A stretch of DNA of 16,383 nt from Limnoraphis robusta CS-951 (GCF_000972705.2 NZ_LATL02000134.1:1-16383); one strand, 5' to 3'; counted from the stretch's first letter, positions 1-6,536 are shown. Program-made: numbers and translations. Notes: generated by a model not told the origin, from the sequence alone.

Positions 1-1
1 C

Positions 2-298
2 AAGGGAACAGCATCCCCCGACGACCCCAAACTAACCGAATACTGGGAAAAACGTAGAACCAACTACGGGAAAACATACTTTGCAAGAGGTTCAAAGCTA
101 TTTAAAGTAGCCCAAAACCAAAGCTGGAAATGCCCAATATGCGGTGAACACCTGTTTAATGGAGAAAAGCTACACACCCACCATAAAGTGCAAGTAAAGG
201 ATGGGGGTACTAACAGGGAAGACAACCTAGTCCACCTACACCTCACCTGCCACAAGCACGTACATACGGGTAAATGTTCTGAGACTCTGGAGGCTTGA
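2..298 (+). CDS. ltrA: Group II intron-encoded protein, C-terminal part with HNH endonuclease domain (partial)
   Basis: The open frame enters from outside the window and stops at TGA 296-298, leaving 98 visible residues. They form an HNH/zinc-finger nuclease domain: CPICG at 123-137, then LHTHHKV, then the DNLVHLHLTCHKHVH stretch with the CxxC...HH...N...H...CH pattern. This domain sits at the C-terminus of many bacterial group II intron reverse transcriptase/maturases and cuts the bottom target strand during retrohoming. The reverse transcriptase and maturase domains would lie upstream. The stop codon overlaps the first bases of intron domain V, which is the usual arrangement for an ORF in domain IV and strongly supports the assignment over a free-standing HNH protein. 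Confidence 0.85.
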   Translation, partial: KGTASPDDPKLTEYWEKRRTNYGKTYFARGSKLFKVAQNQSWKCPICGEHLFNGEKLHTHHKVQVKDGGTNREDNLVHLHLTCHKHVHTGKCSETLEA

Positions 299-330
299 GC
301 CGGATGATGGGAAACTGTCAAGTCCGGTTC
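297..330 (+). ncRNA. Group II intron domain V
   Basis: A 34-nt hairpin with the classic layout. GAGCCGGA at the 5' side pairs with TCCGGTTC at the 3' side, including the G-U pair expected in the catalytic AGC region (298-300). A short asymmetric bulge and a second five-pair helix capped by a GAAA tetraloop follow. Domain V is the catalytic core of group II introns, so this shows the HNH ORF belongs to an intron. Confidence 0.9.
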
Positions 331-333
331 TTA

Positions 334-372
334 GGGGGGAGAGATGCGGCGACGTATGCTCTCCTACCCGAC
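334..372 (+). ncRNA. Group II intron domain VI, branch-point A and 3' splice site
   Basis: GGG (334-336) pairs with CCC (367-369), and the GGAGAG run pairs with CTCTCC, leaving an unpaired TA before CCC. The bulged A at 366 is the expected branch point, seven nucleotides from the 3' end. The intron ends in AC at 371-372 (consensus AY). The next base, 373, begins sequence that aligns in frame with TnpB, which fixes the 3' exon junction. Confidence 0.85.
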
Positions 373-1509
373 AACAAAGTGCTGAGATACTGGATGGATA
401 ATCGAGGTGTCGGCAAAAAAGAGATGTACCAGTACAACACTCAGTTACGTGCAGAGTACACATTCGTTGCAGAACTAAACTCCCATGCTTGTCAAGCATC
501 TGTTGAGAATGTAGAACGTGCAATCAATCGATTTTTCGACAATTGCAAGAAAAAGAAGCCTGGGAAGAAAGGGTACCCTCGGTTCAAGAAAAATACCCGT
601 TCGGTTGAGTACAAGGTTTCTGGCTGGAAATTGCATTCATCCAAGCGTCGTATTAATTTCACCGACAAAAAAGGTATTGGCTCACTCAAGTTGTTAGGAA
701 AATGGGATATTCACACATTCCCCGTAGACCTAATCAAGCGAGTTCGCATTGTACGAAAAGCTGATGGCTACTATGTGCAATTTTGCGTCAAGGTTGATAA
801 TCAGCAAGATGCGCCAAATACTAATACAGAAGTCGGTATTGATGTTGGACTAGAATACTTTTATTCCGACTCTTCCGGCAATCACGAGGAAAATCCTCGG
901 TTTTTACGCAAAGCCGAGAAGAATATCTTGCGCTCTCAGCGTCAAATTTACAAGAAAAAGAAGGGGTCAAGCGGACGGAAAAAAGCTCGTGGTGTTTATG
1001 GACGCAAGCATTTAAGAGTAACTCGACAAAGAGAAGAACACGCTAAGAGACTGGCGCGTAACTTATGCCTAGCAAACGCTAAGGTTGTCTTGGAAGACTT
1101 AAATGTAAGCGGACTGGTGAAAAATCACAAGCTAGCCAAAAGTATTAATGATGTTTCTTGGTATCAATTCCGCCTCTGGCTCGAATACTTTGGGCAGAAG
1201 TTTGGCAGGGAAGTAATTGCTGTTCCTCCACATTTCACAAGCCAAGAATGCAGCAAGTGCGGTACTAAAGTCCAAAAAACTCTAAGCACTCGCACTCATT
1301 CTTGCCCTACTTGTGGTCACGTTGAACATCGGGACGTGAATGCTGCCAAAGTAATCTTAAGTCGTGCAAAGGCAAGGCAGTGCGTTGCGGGGGTTCCCCC
1401 CGTTGTAGCACCTGCCGCTACGGGTGGGCAACCCGGAAGTAACGCTAGTGGAGTTGTTGTCTCTATCTCTGTTGGTCGCAAGACCTGCAAAGGCAAGCAA
1501 CGACAGTGA
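373..1509 (+). CDS. tnpB: TnpB (RNA-guided nuclease of IS200/IS605), exon 2 after a group II intron
   Basis: Exon 2 encodes 378 residues of a cyanobacterial-type TnpB. A start can be read at 295, but it lies inside the intron and its first 26 codons are intron RNA, so the real N-terminus (roughly 30 residues by family comparison) must be in exon 1 outside the window. The RuvC triad is intact: D157 in GIDVGL, E241 in LEDLNV and D321 in HRDVNAA (exon numbering). The zinc ribbon is CSKC...CPTC (C293, C296, C311, C314). The last 45 or so residues are low complexity because this DNA also forms the element's right end and probably the guide RNA. Splicing of the intron, which lies in the same orientation, would be needed to make full TnpB. 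TnpB cuts DNA next to a transposon-adjacent motif using a right-end RNA and helps retain the element. Confidence 0.85.
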   Translation, partial: NKVLRYWMDNRGVGKKEMYQYNTQLRAEYTFVAELNSHACQASVENVERAINRFFDNCKKKKPGKKGYPRFKKNTRSVEYKVSGWKLHSSKRRINFTDKKGIGSLKLLGKWDIHTFPVDLIKRVRIVRKADGYYVQFCVKVDNQQDAPNTNTEVGIDVGLEYFYSDSSGNHEENPRFLRKAEKNILRSQRQIYKKKKGSSGRKKARGVYGRKHLRVTRQREEHAKRLARNLCLANAKVVLEDLNVSGLVKNHKLAKSINDVSWYQFRLWLEYFGQKFGREVIAVPPHFTSQECSKCGTKVQKTLSTRTHSCPTCGHVEHRDVNAAKVILSRAKARQCVAGVPPVVAPAATGGQPGSNASGVVVSISVGRKTCKGKQRQ

Positions 1510-1548
1510 AGCTAGAATCCCCGCGATTCTATCGCTGGGGAGTGTCAA
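1400..1548 (+). ncRNA. Probable TnpB guide RNA (omega/reRNA) scaffold overlapping the tnpB 3' end
   Basis: In TnpB-bearing elements the guide RNA scaffold comes from the 3' part of tnpB plus the right end, and its guide is the DNA just beyond the element. Here the tnpB tail is low complexity and GC-rich (GGGGGTTCCCCCC at about 1388-1400) and leads into the end hairpin. The guide would start at 1549, inside the eamA gene. The 5' limit is a rough placement from family knowledge. Confidence 0.4.
1519..1540 (+). repeat. IS200/IS605 right-end subterminal hairpin
   Basis: CCCCGCGA (1519-1526), loop TTCTA, then TCGC-T-GGGG (1532-1540): an eight-pair stem with one unpaired T. Unpaired bases in a stem of this kind are typical of the subterminal hairpins recognised by the Y1 transposase TnpA. 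TCAA follows at 1545-1548. The hairpin begins 10 nt after the tnpB stop and could also act as a weak terminator. Confidence 0.65.
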
Positions 1549-2459
1549 GATCCTTGAAACAATAATACAACTCCTGCGATCGCAATCATTGCCCCTAATA
1601 TTGCTCTGAGGCTCACTCTATCTCCCAGACTCGCCGCAATCGGTAAAACAAACAGAGGACTGGTAGAACTGAGCGCTTGAGCAATCCCCGCAGCCGTGAA
1701 TTTCAAAGCCGTTTGTTGCAACCAAATTCCCAAGTATGTGCCTAAAAAGGTTGCCAGTCCGATGACTAAAAATGTTCGTCGAGACTGCAAGGGTTTTAAG
1801 ATTAAATCAAAGTTTTGGCGGTGAATTAACAGCCATAAAAATAAGATAATGGTTCCACCCGATAACCGTAATAAGGTACTCCACAACGGGCTAATTTCAG
1901 TTTGCGTCAGGGCGACGTGCGATAAAATGACACCCACCGCTTGACAGATTTCTGCTAACAACCCAAACAACAACCCGCGTCGTAAATGAGTTGAACCGAC
2001 AACACCATCTCCCACTCGTTCAGTTACCACCCAAGCCACGCCTAAAACGGTTAAAATAATCCCAAACCAAGCCGAAAGCGGGAGTCGTTCTTGTAGGAAA
2101 ATAAACGCTAAAATTGCCGTTAGGGGCGGGGCTAACGTTTCCATCAACAGCGCTCGTCTTGGCCCCAAACATTTCAACGTAGTAAAATAAGCACTGTCTC
2201 CGATGGCAATTCCAATGATACCACTCAGCAGTAATAAACCGACGGTTGTTAATTCAATATCAGGGAATAGACTGCCTCGCAGGATAATCGTTAACAGAAA
2301 GAATAGAATCGCCATCACGCCTTTAATTAAGTTTAATCCAATGGCGGAAATTTTCTGTCCGGCTTGACTATAAACTACCGAAGATAGCGACCACAAAAAA
2401 GCTGCCAATAAAGCTGCAAATTCACCCCGAAAGTTTGTGAAAAGAGAAAGTTGAATCAT
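1545..2459 (-). CDS. EamA/DMT-family transporter
   Basis: A 304-residue, strongly hydrophobic protein with about ten predicted membrane segments in two five-helix halves, the length and layout of drug/metabolite transporter (EamA) proteins. The halves contain the usual signatures: near residue 20 the stretch ending WSLSSVVYS, then GDSAYFTTLKCLGPRRALLMETLAPPL around 90-110, and the second-half counterpart TAAGIAQALSSTSPLFVLPIA around 255-275. Such proteins export small metabolites across the inner membrane; the substrate cannot be told from sequence. The ATG at 2457-2459 is the natural start. The stop codon (1545-1547) coincides with the terminal TCAA of the adjoining IS element, so the original C-terminus was probably altered by a few residues; the ten-helix core looks complete. 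Confidence 0.85.
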   Translation of the reverse strand: MIQLSLFTNFRGEFAALLAAFLWSLSSVVYSQAGQKISAIGLNLIKGVMAILFFLLTIILRGSLFPDIELTTVGLLLLSGIIGIAIGDSAYFTTLKCLGPRRALLMETLAPPLTAILAFIFLQERLPLSAWFGIILTVLGVAWVVTERVGDGVVGSTHLRRGLLFGLLAEICQAVGVILSHVALTQTEISPLWSTLLRLSGGTIILFLWLLIHRQNFDLILKPLQSRRTFLVIGLATFLGTYLGIWLQQTALKFTAAGIAQALSSTSPLFVLPIAASLGDRVSLRAILGAMIAIAGVVLLFQGS

Positions 2460-2668
2460 CTAAAATACTTGAACACAATTAACGCATGATAACAGGTTCA
2501 GAGAAAATTGGTTAGACCACAAAGAGACAAAGACACAAAGATTTTATCTTGGTGTTCTCCCTGTCGAGCGTGTTTTTTATTCTTTTAATTTAGGGTTTTA
2601 GATAAAATTTTTAAATTATTCTCTATCTCTATCTTTTTATAGAGGATTTTCCAAAAAACTGAGTTAAA
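2460..2668. other. AT-rich intergenic region between divergent eamA and hydrolase genes
   Basis: This stretch must hold both divergent promoters, but I could not identify clear -35/-10 pairs. It contains three tandem copies of an eight-base unit (ACAAAGAN, 2519-2542), followed by AAGAT-TTT-ATCTT, a small five-pair hairpin. Short tandem repeats of this kind are common between cyanobacterial genes. Confidence 0.5.
2519..2542 (+). repeat. Short tandem repeat, three 8-bp units
   Basis: ACAAAGAG, ACAAAGAC, ACAAAGAT follow each other directly. The units share seven of eight bases. This resembles the short tandem repeats scattered through cyanobacterial intergenic DNA; no function is evident. Confidence 0.65.
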
Positions 2669-3451
2669 ATGAAAGAGTCACTGTTGTTTCTGAACGCAAT
2701 ACGGATGGTAAACTATCAAGAAATAGAACCAAAAATACCAGCTTTAATTGAGCAGAAGAAACAGGTAAAACAGTTTGAAAAGAGCTTAAAAGATATCTAT
2801 TTTATTAGTGGATTGGGTGCGGACAGACGGGTATTTAAACGATTAAAAGTAGAAGGATATAAGCCTGTTTATGTTAATTGGTTAGAACCTAAAAAGGGGG
2901 AGTCAATTGAAGATTATGCTCAACGTTTAACGTCTCAAATTAAATCAGATCATCCTATTTTAGTGGGTCTTTCTTTTGGGGGTATTGTTGCGGTAGAAAT
3001 TGCTAAACAGATTAAAGTTGAGAAAGTGATTCTTGTTTCTAGCACGAAAACTCAGTCGGAAATTCCACCTTATTTTAAAGTTTTTAGAGGGTTTCCAATT
3101 CATCGAATCTTTCCGTTTAAGAGTTTATTTTGGGCATTGTATTGGATACTGTTTTGGTTTTTTAGTATAGAAACCGTTGAGGAACGTCGGTTATTGAGAG
3201 CAATTTTGCGAGATACAGATGCAGGTTTTATGAAATGGGCAATTCACAAAGTTGTTACTTGGAAAAACAAAACAATTCCTGATAATTTGTATCAGATTCA
3301 TGGGCTAAATGATCGCATTTTTCCCAAGCGTTTTATTGATGCGAATTGCTATAAAGAAGGGGGGCATTTTATGATTTTGAATAAAGCGGTTGAAATCTCG
3401 AAACTGTTAGAAGAGATTATTAACCGCAAACCGATCATCCCTAACAATTAG
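2669..3451 (+). CDS. Alpha/beta hydrolase
   Basis: A 260-residue alpha/beta-hydrolase-fold protein. After a 40-residue N-terminal stretch, the core begins with DIYFISGLGADRRVF (about 42-56), in which GLGAD supplies the oxyanion region. The nucleophile elbow is GLSFGG with S102, the acid is D215 in GLNDRIFP and the base is H233 in GGHFM, so the catalytic triad is complete. A hydrophobic cap segment around 143-167 (rich in F, W, L) may form the lid. The substrate is unknown. The ATG at 2669 has no good Shine-Dalgarno sequence; an in-frame ATG at 2705 would shorten the unusual N-terminal extension. The gene is visibly more AT-rich than its neighbours and the nearest relatives I recall are from Bacteroidetes-like genomes, so horizontal acquisition is possible but unproven. 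Confidence 0.8.
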   Translation: MKESLLFLNAIRMVNYQEIEPKIPALIEQKKQVKQFEKSLKDIYFISGLGADRRVFKRLKVEGYKPVYVNWLEPKKGESIEDYAQRLTSQIKSDHPILVGLSFGGIVAVEIAKQIKVEKVILVSSTKTQSEIPPYFKVFRGFPIHRIFPFKSLFWALYWILFWFFSIETVEERRLLRAILRDTDAGFMKWAIHKVVTWKNKTIPDNLYQIHGLNDRIFPKRFIDANCYKEGGHFMILNKAVEISKLLEEIINRKPIIPNN

Positions 3452-3462
3452 AACAAATCTCA

Positions 3463-4377
3463 TTAAAGCGGCTGTATTTCTATCCAAATTCCGGTTTCTT
3501 CTGTTCCTGAAACATATTCAACGGTTAAGCGGGGAAGACAACTTAAACGATCATCCATTAACACCCCCGCCCCGTTTAAAGTGAGTGCATCTAAACAAGC
3601 ACCCGCCATGTTATCTAAATCAGAATTGGTGCGATGATTCCCAAAAAAACGAATAGCAACTGCCGCTTTTTGTAGGGGAAATTTATGCTCAGATCGAAGC
3701 TGAGACATCTGACGATATAGCTCGATTTCCGCTCTATTTCGCCATTCTCGATAACGATTGGGCATATAGGTGCCATTTGAGGTGACACGGGGACGAGCCT
3801 TTGGAACAACCGCTCCGGGAATACAAAACCGAATCAAATCCGCAGTAGAATGAAGCTGAGAATTTGCTTGAATCGGTGTAAAATCAACATCAATAACGGA
3901 TTCAATCTCAGGGGTAGCTGGGGCTGGTGACTGTTGAAGGCTAATACTTTGAGGAACAGCTTCAGCAGAGGATTCTAAATGTTTAATTTCCTCTGGTGCG
4001 ATCGCTTCTGGAACAACAGTCAATTCAGAAAGCAGACGAGGAGAAGGAAGCCAACTCTCTGGTTTTGGGGGTAATACGGGCTGTTCAATATAGTCTTGAA
4101 CTTGAGAATATTTACCCGCCATTCCCATATACATCTGAGCCGTTTGTTCTGTGAGATTGCACTGCGTCTTCAGCCAATTTCCCCAGTCAGTCGCAGAAAT
4201 TACAGTTCGAGCTTTGATCAACACAGCCCCCGCATTGCAAGCATGAATCAGTGAGGTTTTGGGAGATTGAATGCAAAGCTGATGTTCTTGATGAATGCGA
4301 GTCGCCAATTGATCAAGTTGAGCGGGTTTGGGGAGAGTCAAAATAGAATCCGTGAGCAAGTTTAGTGGGCTGTTCAC
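3463..4377 (-). CDS. DUF3102-like / RusA-like resolvase fusion protein
   Basis: A 304-residue protein with two regions. Residues about 45-90 (HACNAGAVLIKARTVI...WLKTQCNLTEQTAQMYMGMA) resemble the DUF3102 type of phage and plasmid DNA-associated proteins. A Pro/Ser/Glu-rich linker follows (about 100-178). Residues 182-304 match RusA-family crossover junction endonucleases: IPGAVVPKARPR near the start, then SDLDNMAGACLDAL with D253, D255 and D263, and VLMDDRLS with D275/D276. RusA resolves Holliday junctions as a dimer, using acidic residues to bind metal. The lysine that follows the DxDN motif in E. coli RusA (K76) appears replaced by glycine here (G259), so activity is uncertain. The start is GTG (4375-4377); an ATG overlapping it is out of frame. 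comB lies 68 bp upstream on the same strand, so the two could share a transcript. Confidence 0.75.
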   Translation of the reverse strand: MNSPLNLLTDSILTLPKPAQLDQLATRIHQEHQLCIQSPKTSLIHACNAGAVLIKARTVISATDWGNWLKTQCNLTEQTAQMYMGMAGKYSQVQDYIEQPVLPPKPESWLPSPRLLSELTVVPEAIAPEEIKHLESSAEAVPQSISLQQSPAPATPEIESVIDVDFTPIQANSQLHSTADLIRFCIPGAVVPKARPRVTSNGTYMPNRYREWRNRAEIELYRQMSQLRSEHKFPLQKAAVAIRFFGNHRTNSDLDNMAGACLDALTLNGAGVLMDDRLSCLPRLTVEYVSGTEETGIWIEIQPL

Positions 4378-4445
4378 ATTAAAAGAAAACTCTATCCCTA
4401 AAGAAATAACATCTGAGATTTAATTGCGGAATGCAACGATGAATT

Positions 4446-5225
4446 TTAGGTGTTTGAATCATCCATCCAATATTGCAAATTTTGAGTTTCGAGATTAGAC
4501 TTCACCAATACACCGGGTTCACTTTGAATCGGTAGAACATCTAGCTTATCGGTTTGAGCGCAATATTTCAAGTCATCATAGCATTTTAACCCAGCAAGAC
4601 GCCTGCCATGACTGGCTGAGTTCAGCAGTTGATAGAGTTGATCTTGCCACTGCAAATAAAGTGAAATCGCCCCATAAACTTCGTCATTGCCTGCGACATC
4701 ATCGACAGGATAACCCATTTCTGTGATCAAACTATTGGCAATTGCGCCTGCACAAACCGTATCCTCTAAAGAATAGCTTCCTTCCCAACCTGAACCCAAA
4801 ATCCAAACCGTTTCAGGCTTTTTCGTCATCAGATACTCAACGACGGCTTGTCGATTAACCAAAGCAGACGTGATCACCACCGGAGCGTTTTGAACCCGTT
4901 GTAAAGCCCGAGTGCCGTTGGTTGTGGTCATAAATAATCGTTTTCCGTTGACCATTTCCGGCGTGCAGTCGAGGGGAGAATTTCCCAAATCACAGCCTGC
5001 GACTTTCTGGCCTCCGCGTTCACCGACTCTCACGCGCTTGTCAGCCGGCCATTGTTCGCTGACTTGCATTAACACTTCTATGTCGCTAAAAACCTGCACC
5101 GCTTCAGCCCCAGCATTCAGCGCCGTTGCAATTGTTGTTGTTGCCCGTAGAACATCGACGACAATCGCGCATTCAGGCATATCTGTCGGGGTAAGTTCGG
5201 GAGTGTGATAAACAAACAGCTTCAC
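4446..5225 (-). CDS. comB: 2-phosphosulfolactate phosphatase family protein (ComB)
   Basis: A 259-residue protein matching the ComB family along its whole length: [18 protein letters not shown] (about 19-36), [19 protein letters not shown] (66-84), [10 protein letters not shown] (99-108) and the [19 protein letters not shown] block (144-162). In methanogens ComB is a magnesium-dependent phosphatase that makes sulfolactate from 2-phosphosulfolactate in coenzyme M synthesis. Cyanobacteria do not make coenzyme M, so the physiological substrate here is open; the protein is widely conserved in them. The start is GTG (5223-5225), preceded by little purine-rich sequence. About 110 bp separate it from the divergent promoter at 5338. 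Confidence 0.88.
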   Translation of the reverse strand: MKLFVYHTPELTPTDMPECAIVVDVLRATTTIATALNAGAEAVQVFSDIEVLMQVSEQWPADKRVRVGERGGQKVAGCDLGNSPLDCTPEMVNGKRLFMTTTNGTRALQRVQNAPVVITSALVNRQAVVEYLMTKKPETVWILGSGWEGSYSLEDTVCAGAIANSLITEMGYPVDDVAGNDEVYGAISLYLQWQDQLYQLLNSASHGRRLAGLKCYDDLKYCAQTDKLDVLPIQSEPGVLVKSNLETQNLQYWMDDSNT

Positions 5226-5337
5226 AGTGATGACCGTTATAAGTAAACTTGCCGATTATCTATTTTAGGGTTTTTTGACCGAGTTTAACTTTTATTTTTG
5301 AATGGTTCTATGAAATCCTTAAATTTGCCTTTAGGGG

Positions 5338-5366
5338 TTGACCATTTGGAATTTTCCATTTACAAT
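5338..5366 (+). promoter_or_regulatory. Sigma-70-type promoter for the small transcription unit
   Basis: TTGACC (5338-5343), a 17-base spacer, then TACAAT (5361-5366). Each hexamer differs from consensus at one position and the spacing is ideal. Transcription would start near 5373, about 21 nt before the ATG at 5394. Confidence 0.7.
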
Positions 5367-5393
5367 AGAAAAAATAGTAAAATCAGGCTAGTC

Positions 5394-5654
5394 ATGTCAT
5401 ACCTAAAGCGATGGGAATCCCCACGCCGCCAGGGAAGAAACGATAAAGGAAAAGGCGGTTCAGCTCGAGCAAAACAACTGAAGAAACGGCAGCAAGTTCT
5501 GCGAAACAAACTGAAGCCTGAACAGGGCAATCCAAGCAAACCAGAACAGCTAGGGAAGGGAAAATCAGAAAATCCCTTCCCTTTATTTTTGGGATTATAT
5601 TTAGGAATCAACCTGAATATTCGGACAGATAGTCTGCGCCGCTTGTTGAAATGA
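5394..5654 (+). CDS. Small basic protein, unrecognised; ORF runs through a terminator
   Basis: An ORF of 86 codons with ATG at 5394, six bases after an AGG Shine-Dalgarno-like core and just downstream of a strong promoter. An upstream in-frame ATG at 5298 lies before the promoter and is unlikely to be used. The first 58 residues are very rich in Lys, Arg and Gln (KRWESPRRQGRNDKGKGG, ARAKQLKKRQQ), as in an RNA- or DNA-binding peptide, with no domain I recognise. There is no stop codon before the intrinsic terminator at 5552-5590; the TGA at 5652-5654 lies beyond it and overlaps the antisense of the merR 3' end. So either this is a non-coding RNA with a fortuitous ORF, or it is a small protein made from terminator readthrough or a non-stop message. 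Coding status is uncertain. Confidence 0.4.
   Translation: MSYLKRWESPRRQGRNDKGKGGSARAKQLKKRQQVLRNKLKPEQGNPSKPEQLGKGKSENPFPLFLGLYLGINLNIRTDSLRRLLK
5552..5590 (+). terminator. Intrinsic terminator
   Basis: AGGGAAGGGA (5552-5561) and TCCCTTCCCT (5573-5582) form a perfect ten-pair stem around an A-rich 11-nt loop, followed by TTATTTTT. The T-run is on the plus-strand side only, so it ends the plus-strand unit; it also sits just past the merR stop on the other strand. Confidence 0.8.
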
Positions 5655-6032
5655 AGGTTGATCTTGCCATTGATCAAGTAACTCAACTAACTCCCCTTTG
5701 AGGGTTTCTAAGGCGGCAATTTGCTGATTAATCGCATCAACCTTCGCTTCTAAACAGTGCTTCACCTCCCCACAAGGCAACTCACCCTGATCGCGAATCT
5801 CTAAAATTTCTCGAATTTCACTCAAACTCAACCCCAAAGATTTAGCCCGTTTAACAAAACTCAACCGCGTTAAAACAGAGGAATTAAACAGGCGATATCC
5901 AGACTCAGATCGTTCAACCGTCGGAATGAGTAAACCAATCTCTTCATAATAACGGATGGTTTTAACCGATAAACCCGTTTGACTGGAAACTTCACCAATT
6001 TTGAGGAGTTGATTGTGGGTTGTAGAAACCAT
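5601..6032 (-). CDS. MerR-family, probably metal-responsive, transcriptional regulator
   Basis: A 143-residue MerR-type activator. The winged helix-turn-helix occupies residues 10-50 (LKIGEVSSQTGLSVKTIRYYEEIGLL, then the wing ESGYRLFN). A dimerisation coiled coil follows at about 90-122 (EAKVDAINQQIAALETLKGEL). Cysteines at 87 and 93 (LPCGEVKHC) and 136 (ICPN) sit near the metal-binding positions of CadR/ZntR/MerR relatives, so a soft metal ion is the likely signal, though the CC pair of ZntR is absent. Family members bind between the -35 and -10 of target promoters and distort the DNA. The likely promoter lies just upstream and would give a nearly leaderless message. No obvious metal efflux gene adjoins it. 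Confidence 0.85.
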   Translation of the reverse strand: MVSTTHNQLLKIGEVSSQTGLSVKTIRYYEEIGLLIPTVERSESGYRLFNSSVLTRLSFVKRAKSLGLSLSEIREILEIRDQGELPCGEVKHCLEAKVDAINQQIAALETLKGELVELLDQWQDQPSFQQAAQTICPNIQVDS

Positions 6033-6040
6033 GAGAACAA

Positions 6041-6069
6041 ATTTTAAAACTCACCAGCCAAGTTGCCAA
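6041..6069 (-). promoter_or_regulatory. Predicted merR promoter with a weak internal dyad
   Basis: On the minus strand, TTGGCA (6069-6064), a 17-base spacer, then TAAAAT (6046-6041). The predicted start near 6034 leaves only a base or two before the ATG at 6032. A weak dyad (AACT...AGTT, 6048-6064) lies in the spacer, where MerR proteins bind, but its arms are only four bases. Confidence 0.45.
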
Positions 6070-6082
6070 TTCTCCTTTTATA

Positions 6083-6376
6083 TTAGTAAGGCGGACGCTT
6101 CTGTTTGGGAGTCAACATTGGCAGAGGAGCTCGAGCAGAACTCGGAGGAAGATAATATTCTGGTGCGGCTTCTGGCGACTCGACTTGAGAACCTTGGCTT
6201 TGCCACCATCGAAGCAAAACTGCAATACCAACCGTTCCCACTCCAAAACCCAATAGTGACCAAGTTGCGCCGACTCCGCCAATCACAGCATCAACCGCTC
6301 CCACGGTAATCATAAAACTGACAACTGGCTCTCTACGATAAGCGGACTTAAACATCCGTAGCCATAATGCGTTCAT
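6083..6376 (-). CDS. Conserved cyanobacterial membrane protein, function unknown
   Basis: A 97-residue protein. Residues 1-16 are polar with basic residues (MNALWLRMFKSAYRREP), 19-58 form one long or two short membrane segments rich in Gly and Val (SFMITVGAVDAVIGGVGATW, then a second ending IAVLLRWW), and the tail is proline-rich (PPSSARAPLPMLTPKQKRPP). I recognise it as a small protein conserved across cyanobacteria without an assigned role; it carries no catalytic motif. ATG at 6374-6376. merR begins 50 bp downstream on the same strand but has its own predicted promoter. Confidence 0.75.
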   Translation of the reverse strand: MNALWLRMFKSAYRREPVVSFMITVGAVDAVIGGVGATWSLLGFGVGTVGIAVLLRWWQSQGSQVESPEAAPEYYLPPSSARAPLPMLTPKQKRPPY

Positions 6377-6504
6377 CTGTGCTGATTCTACTCTCTATTA
6401 TCGTTATTTTCTTTAACTTTTGATGGGCATCCGCAATAAAGTCTACTAGCCGACTTGCTGAAATTCATCTCAACTGATTCAAACTTCCCTTGGAGGTTGT
6501 CAAA

Positions 6505-6536
6505 GCAACTTCCCCCCTCTGAGTAGAGGAAGTTGC
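6505..6536 (-). terminator. Hairpin downstream of hli, probable terminator
   Basis: GCAACTTCC (6505-6513) pairs with GGAAGTTGC (6528-6536), with a further CTCT/AGAG pairing inside the loop. It starts eight bases after the Hli stop codon. On the minus strand only a short T-run follows, so termination strength is uncertain. Confidence 0.5.

Larger units (their letters stand above)
1..1548 (+). mobile_element. IS200/IS605-type element, right part, carrying an intron-split tnpB
   Basis: The right portion of an IS200/IS605-family element; its left end lies outside the window. It contains tnpB exon 2, interrupted upstream by a group II intron that ends at 372, and finishes in a subterminal hairpin (1519-1540) followed by TCAA at 1545-1548. 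TCAA is the type of right cleavage sequence known for IS608-like elements, so I place the right end at 1548. No tnpA is visible here. The boundary is inferred from family knowledge, since no empty site is available for comparison. Confidence 0.6.

Noticed and set aside
295..372. N-terminal 26 codons of the long ORF starting at 295
   Set aside because: They translate intron domains V and VI, not TnpB; the real exon starts at 373.
4912..5208. 98-codon plus-strand ORF opposite comB
   Set aside because: It is the antisense shadow of a well-conserved gene and shows no domain.
6013..6309. 98-codon plus-strand ORF opposite the small membrane protein and merR start
   Set aside because: Antisense shadow of the conserved 97-residue membrane protein, without a promoter or ribosome site of its own.
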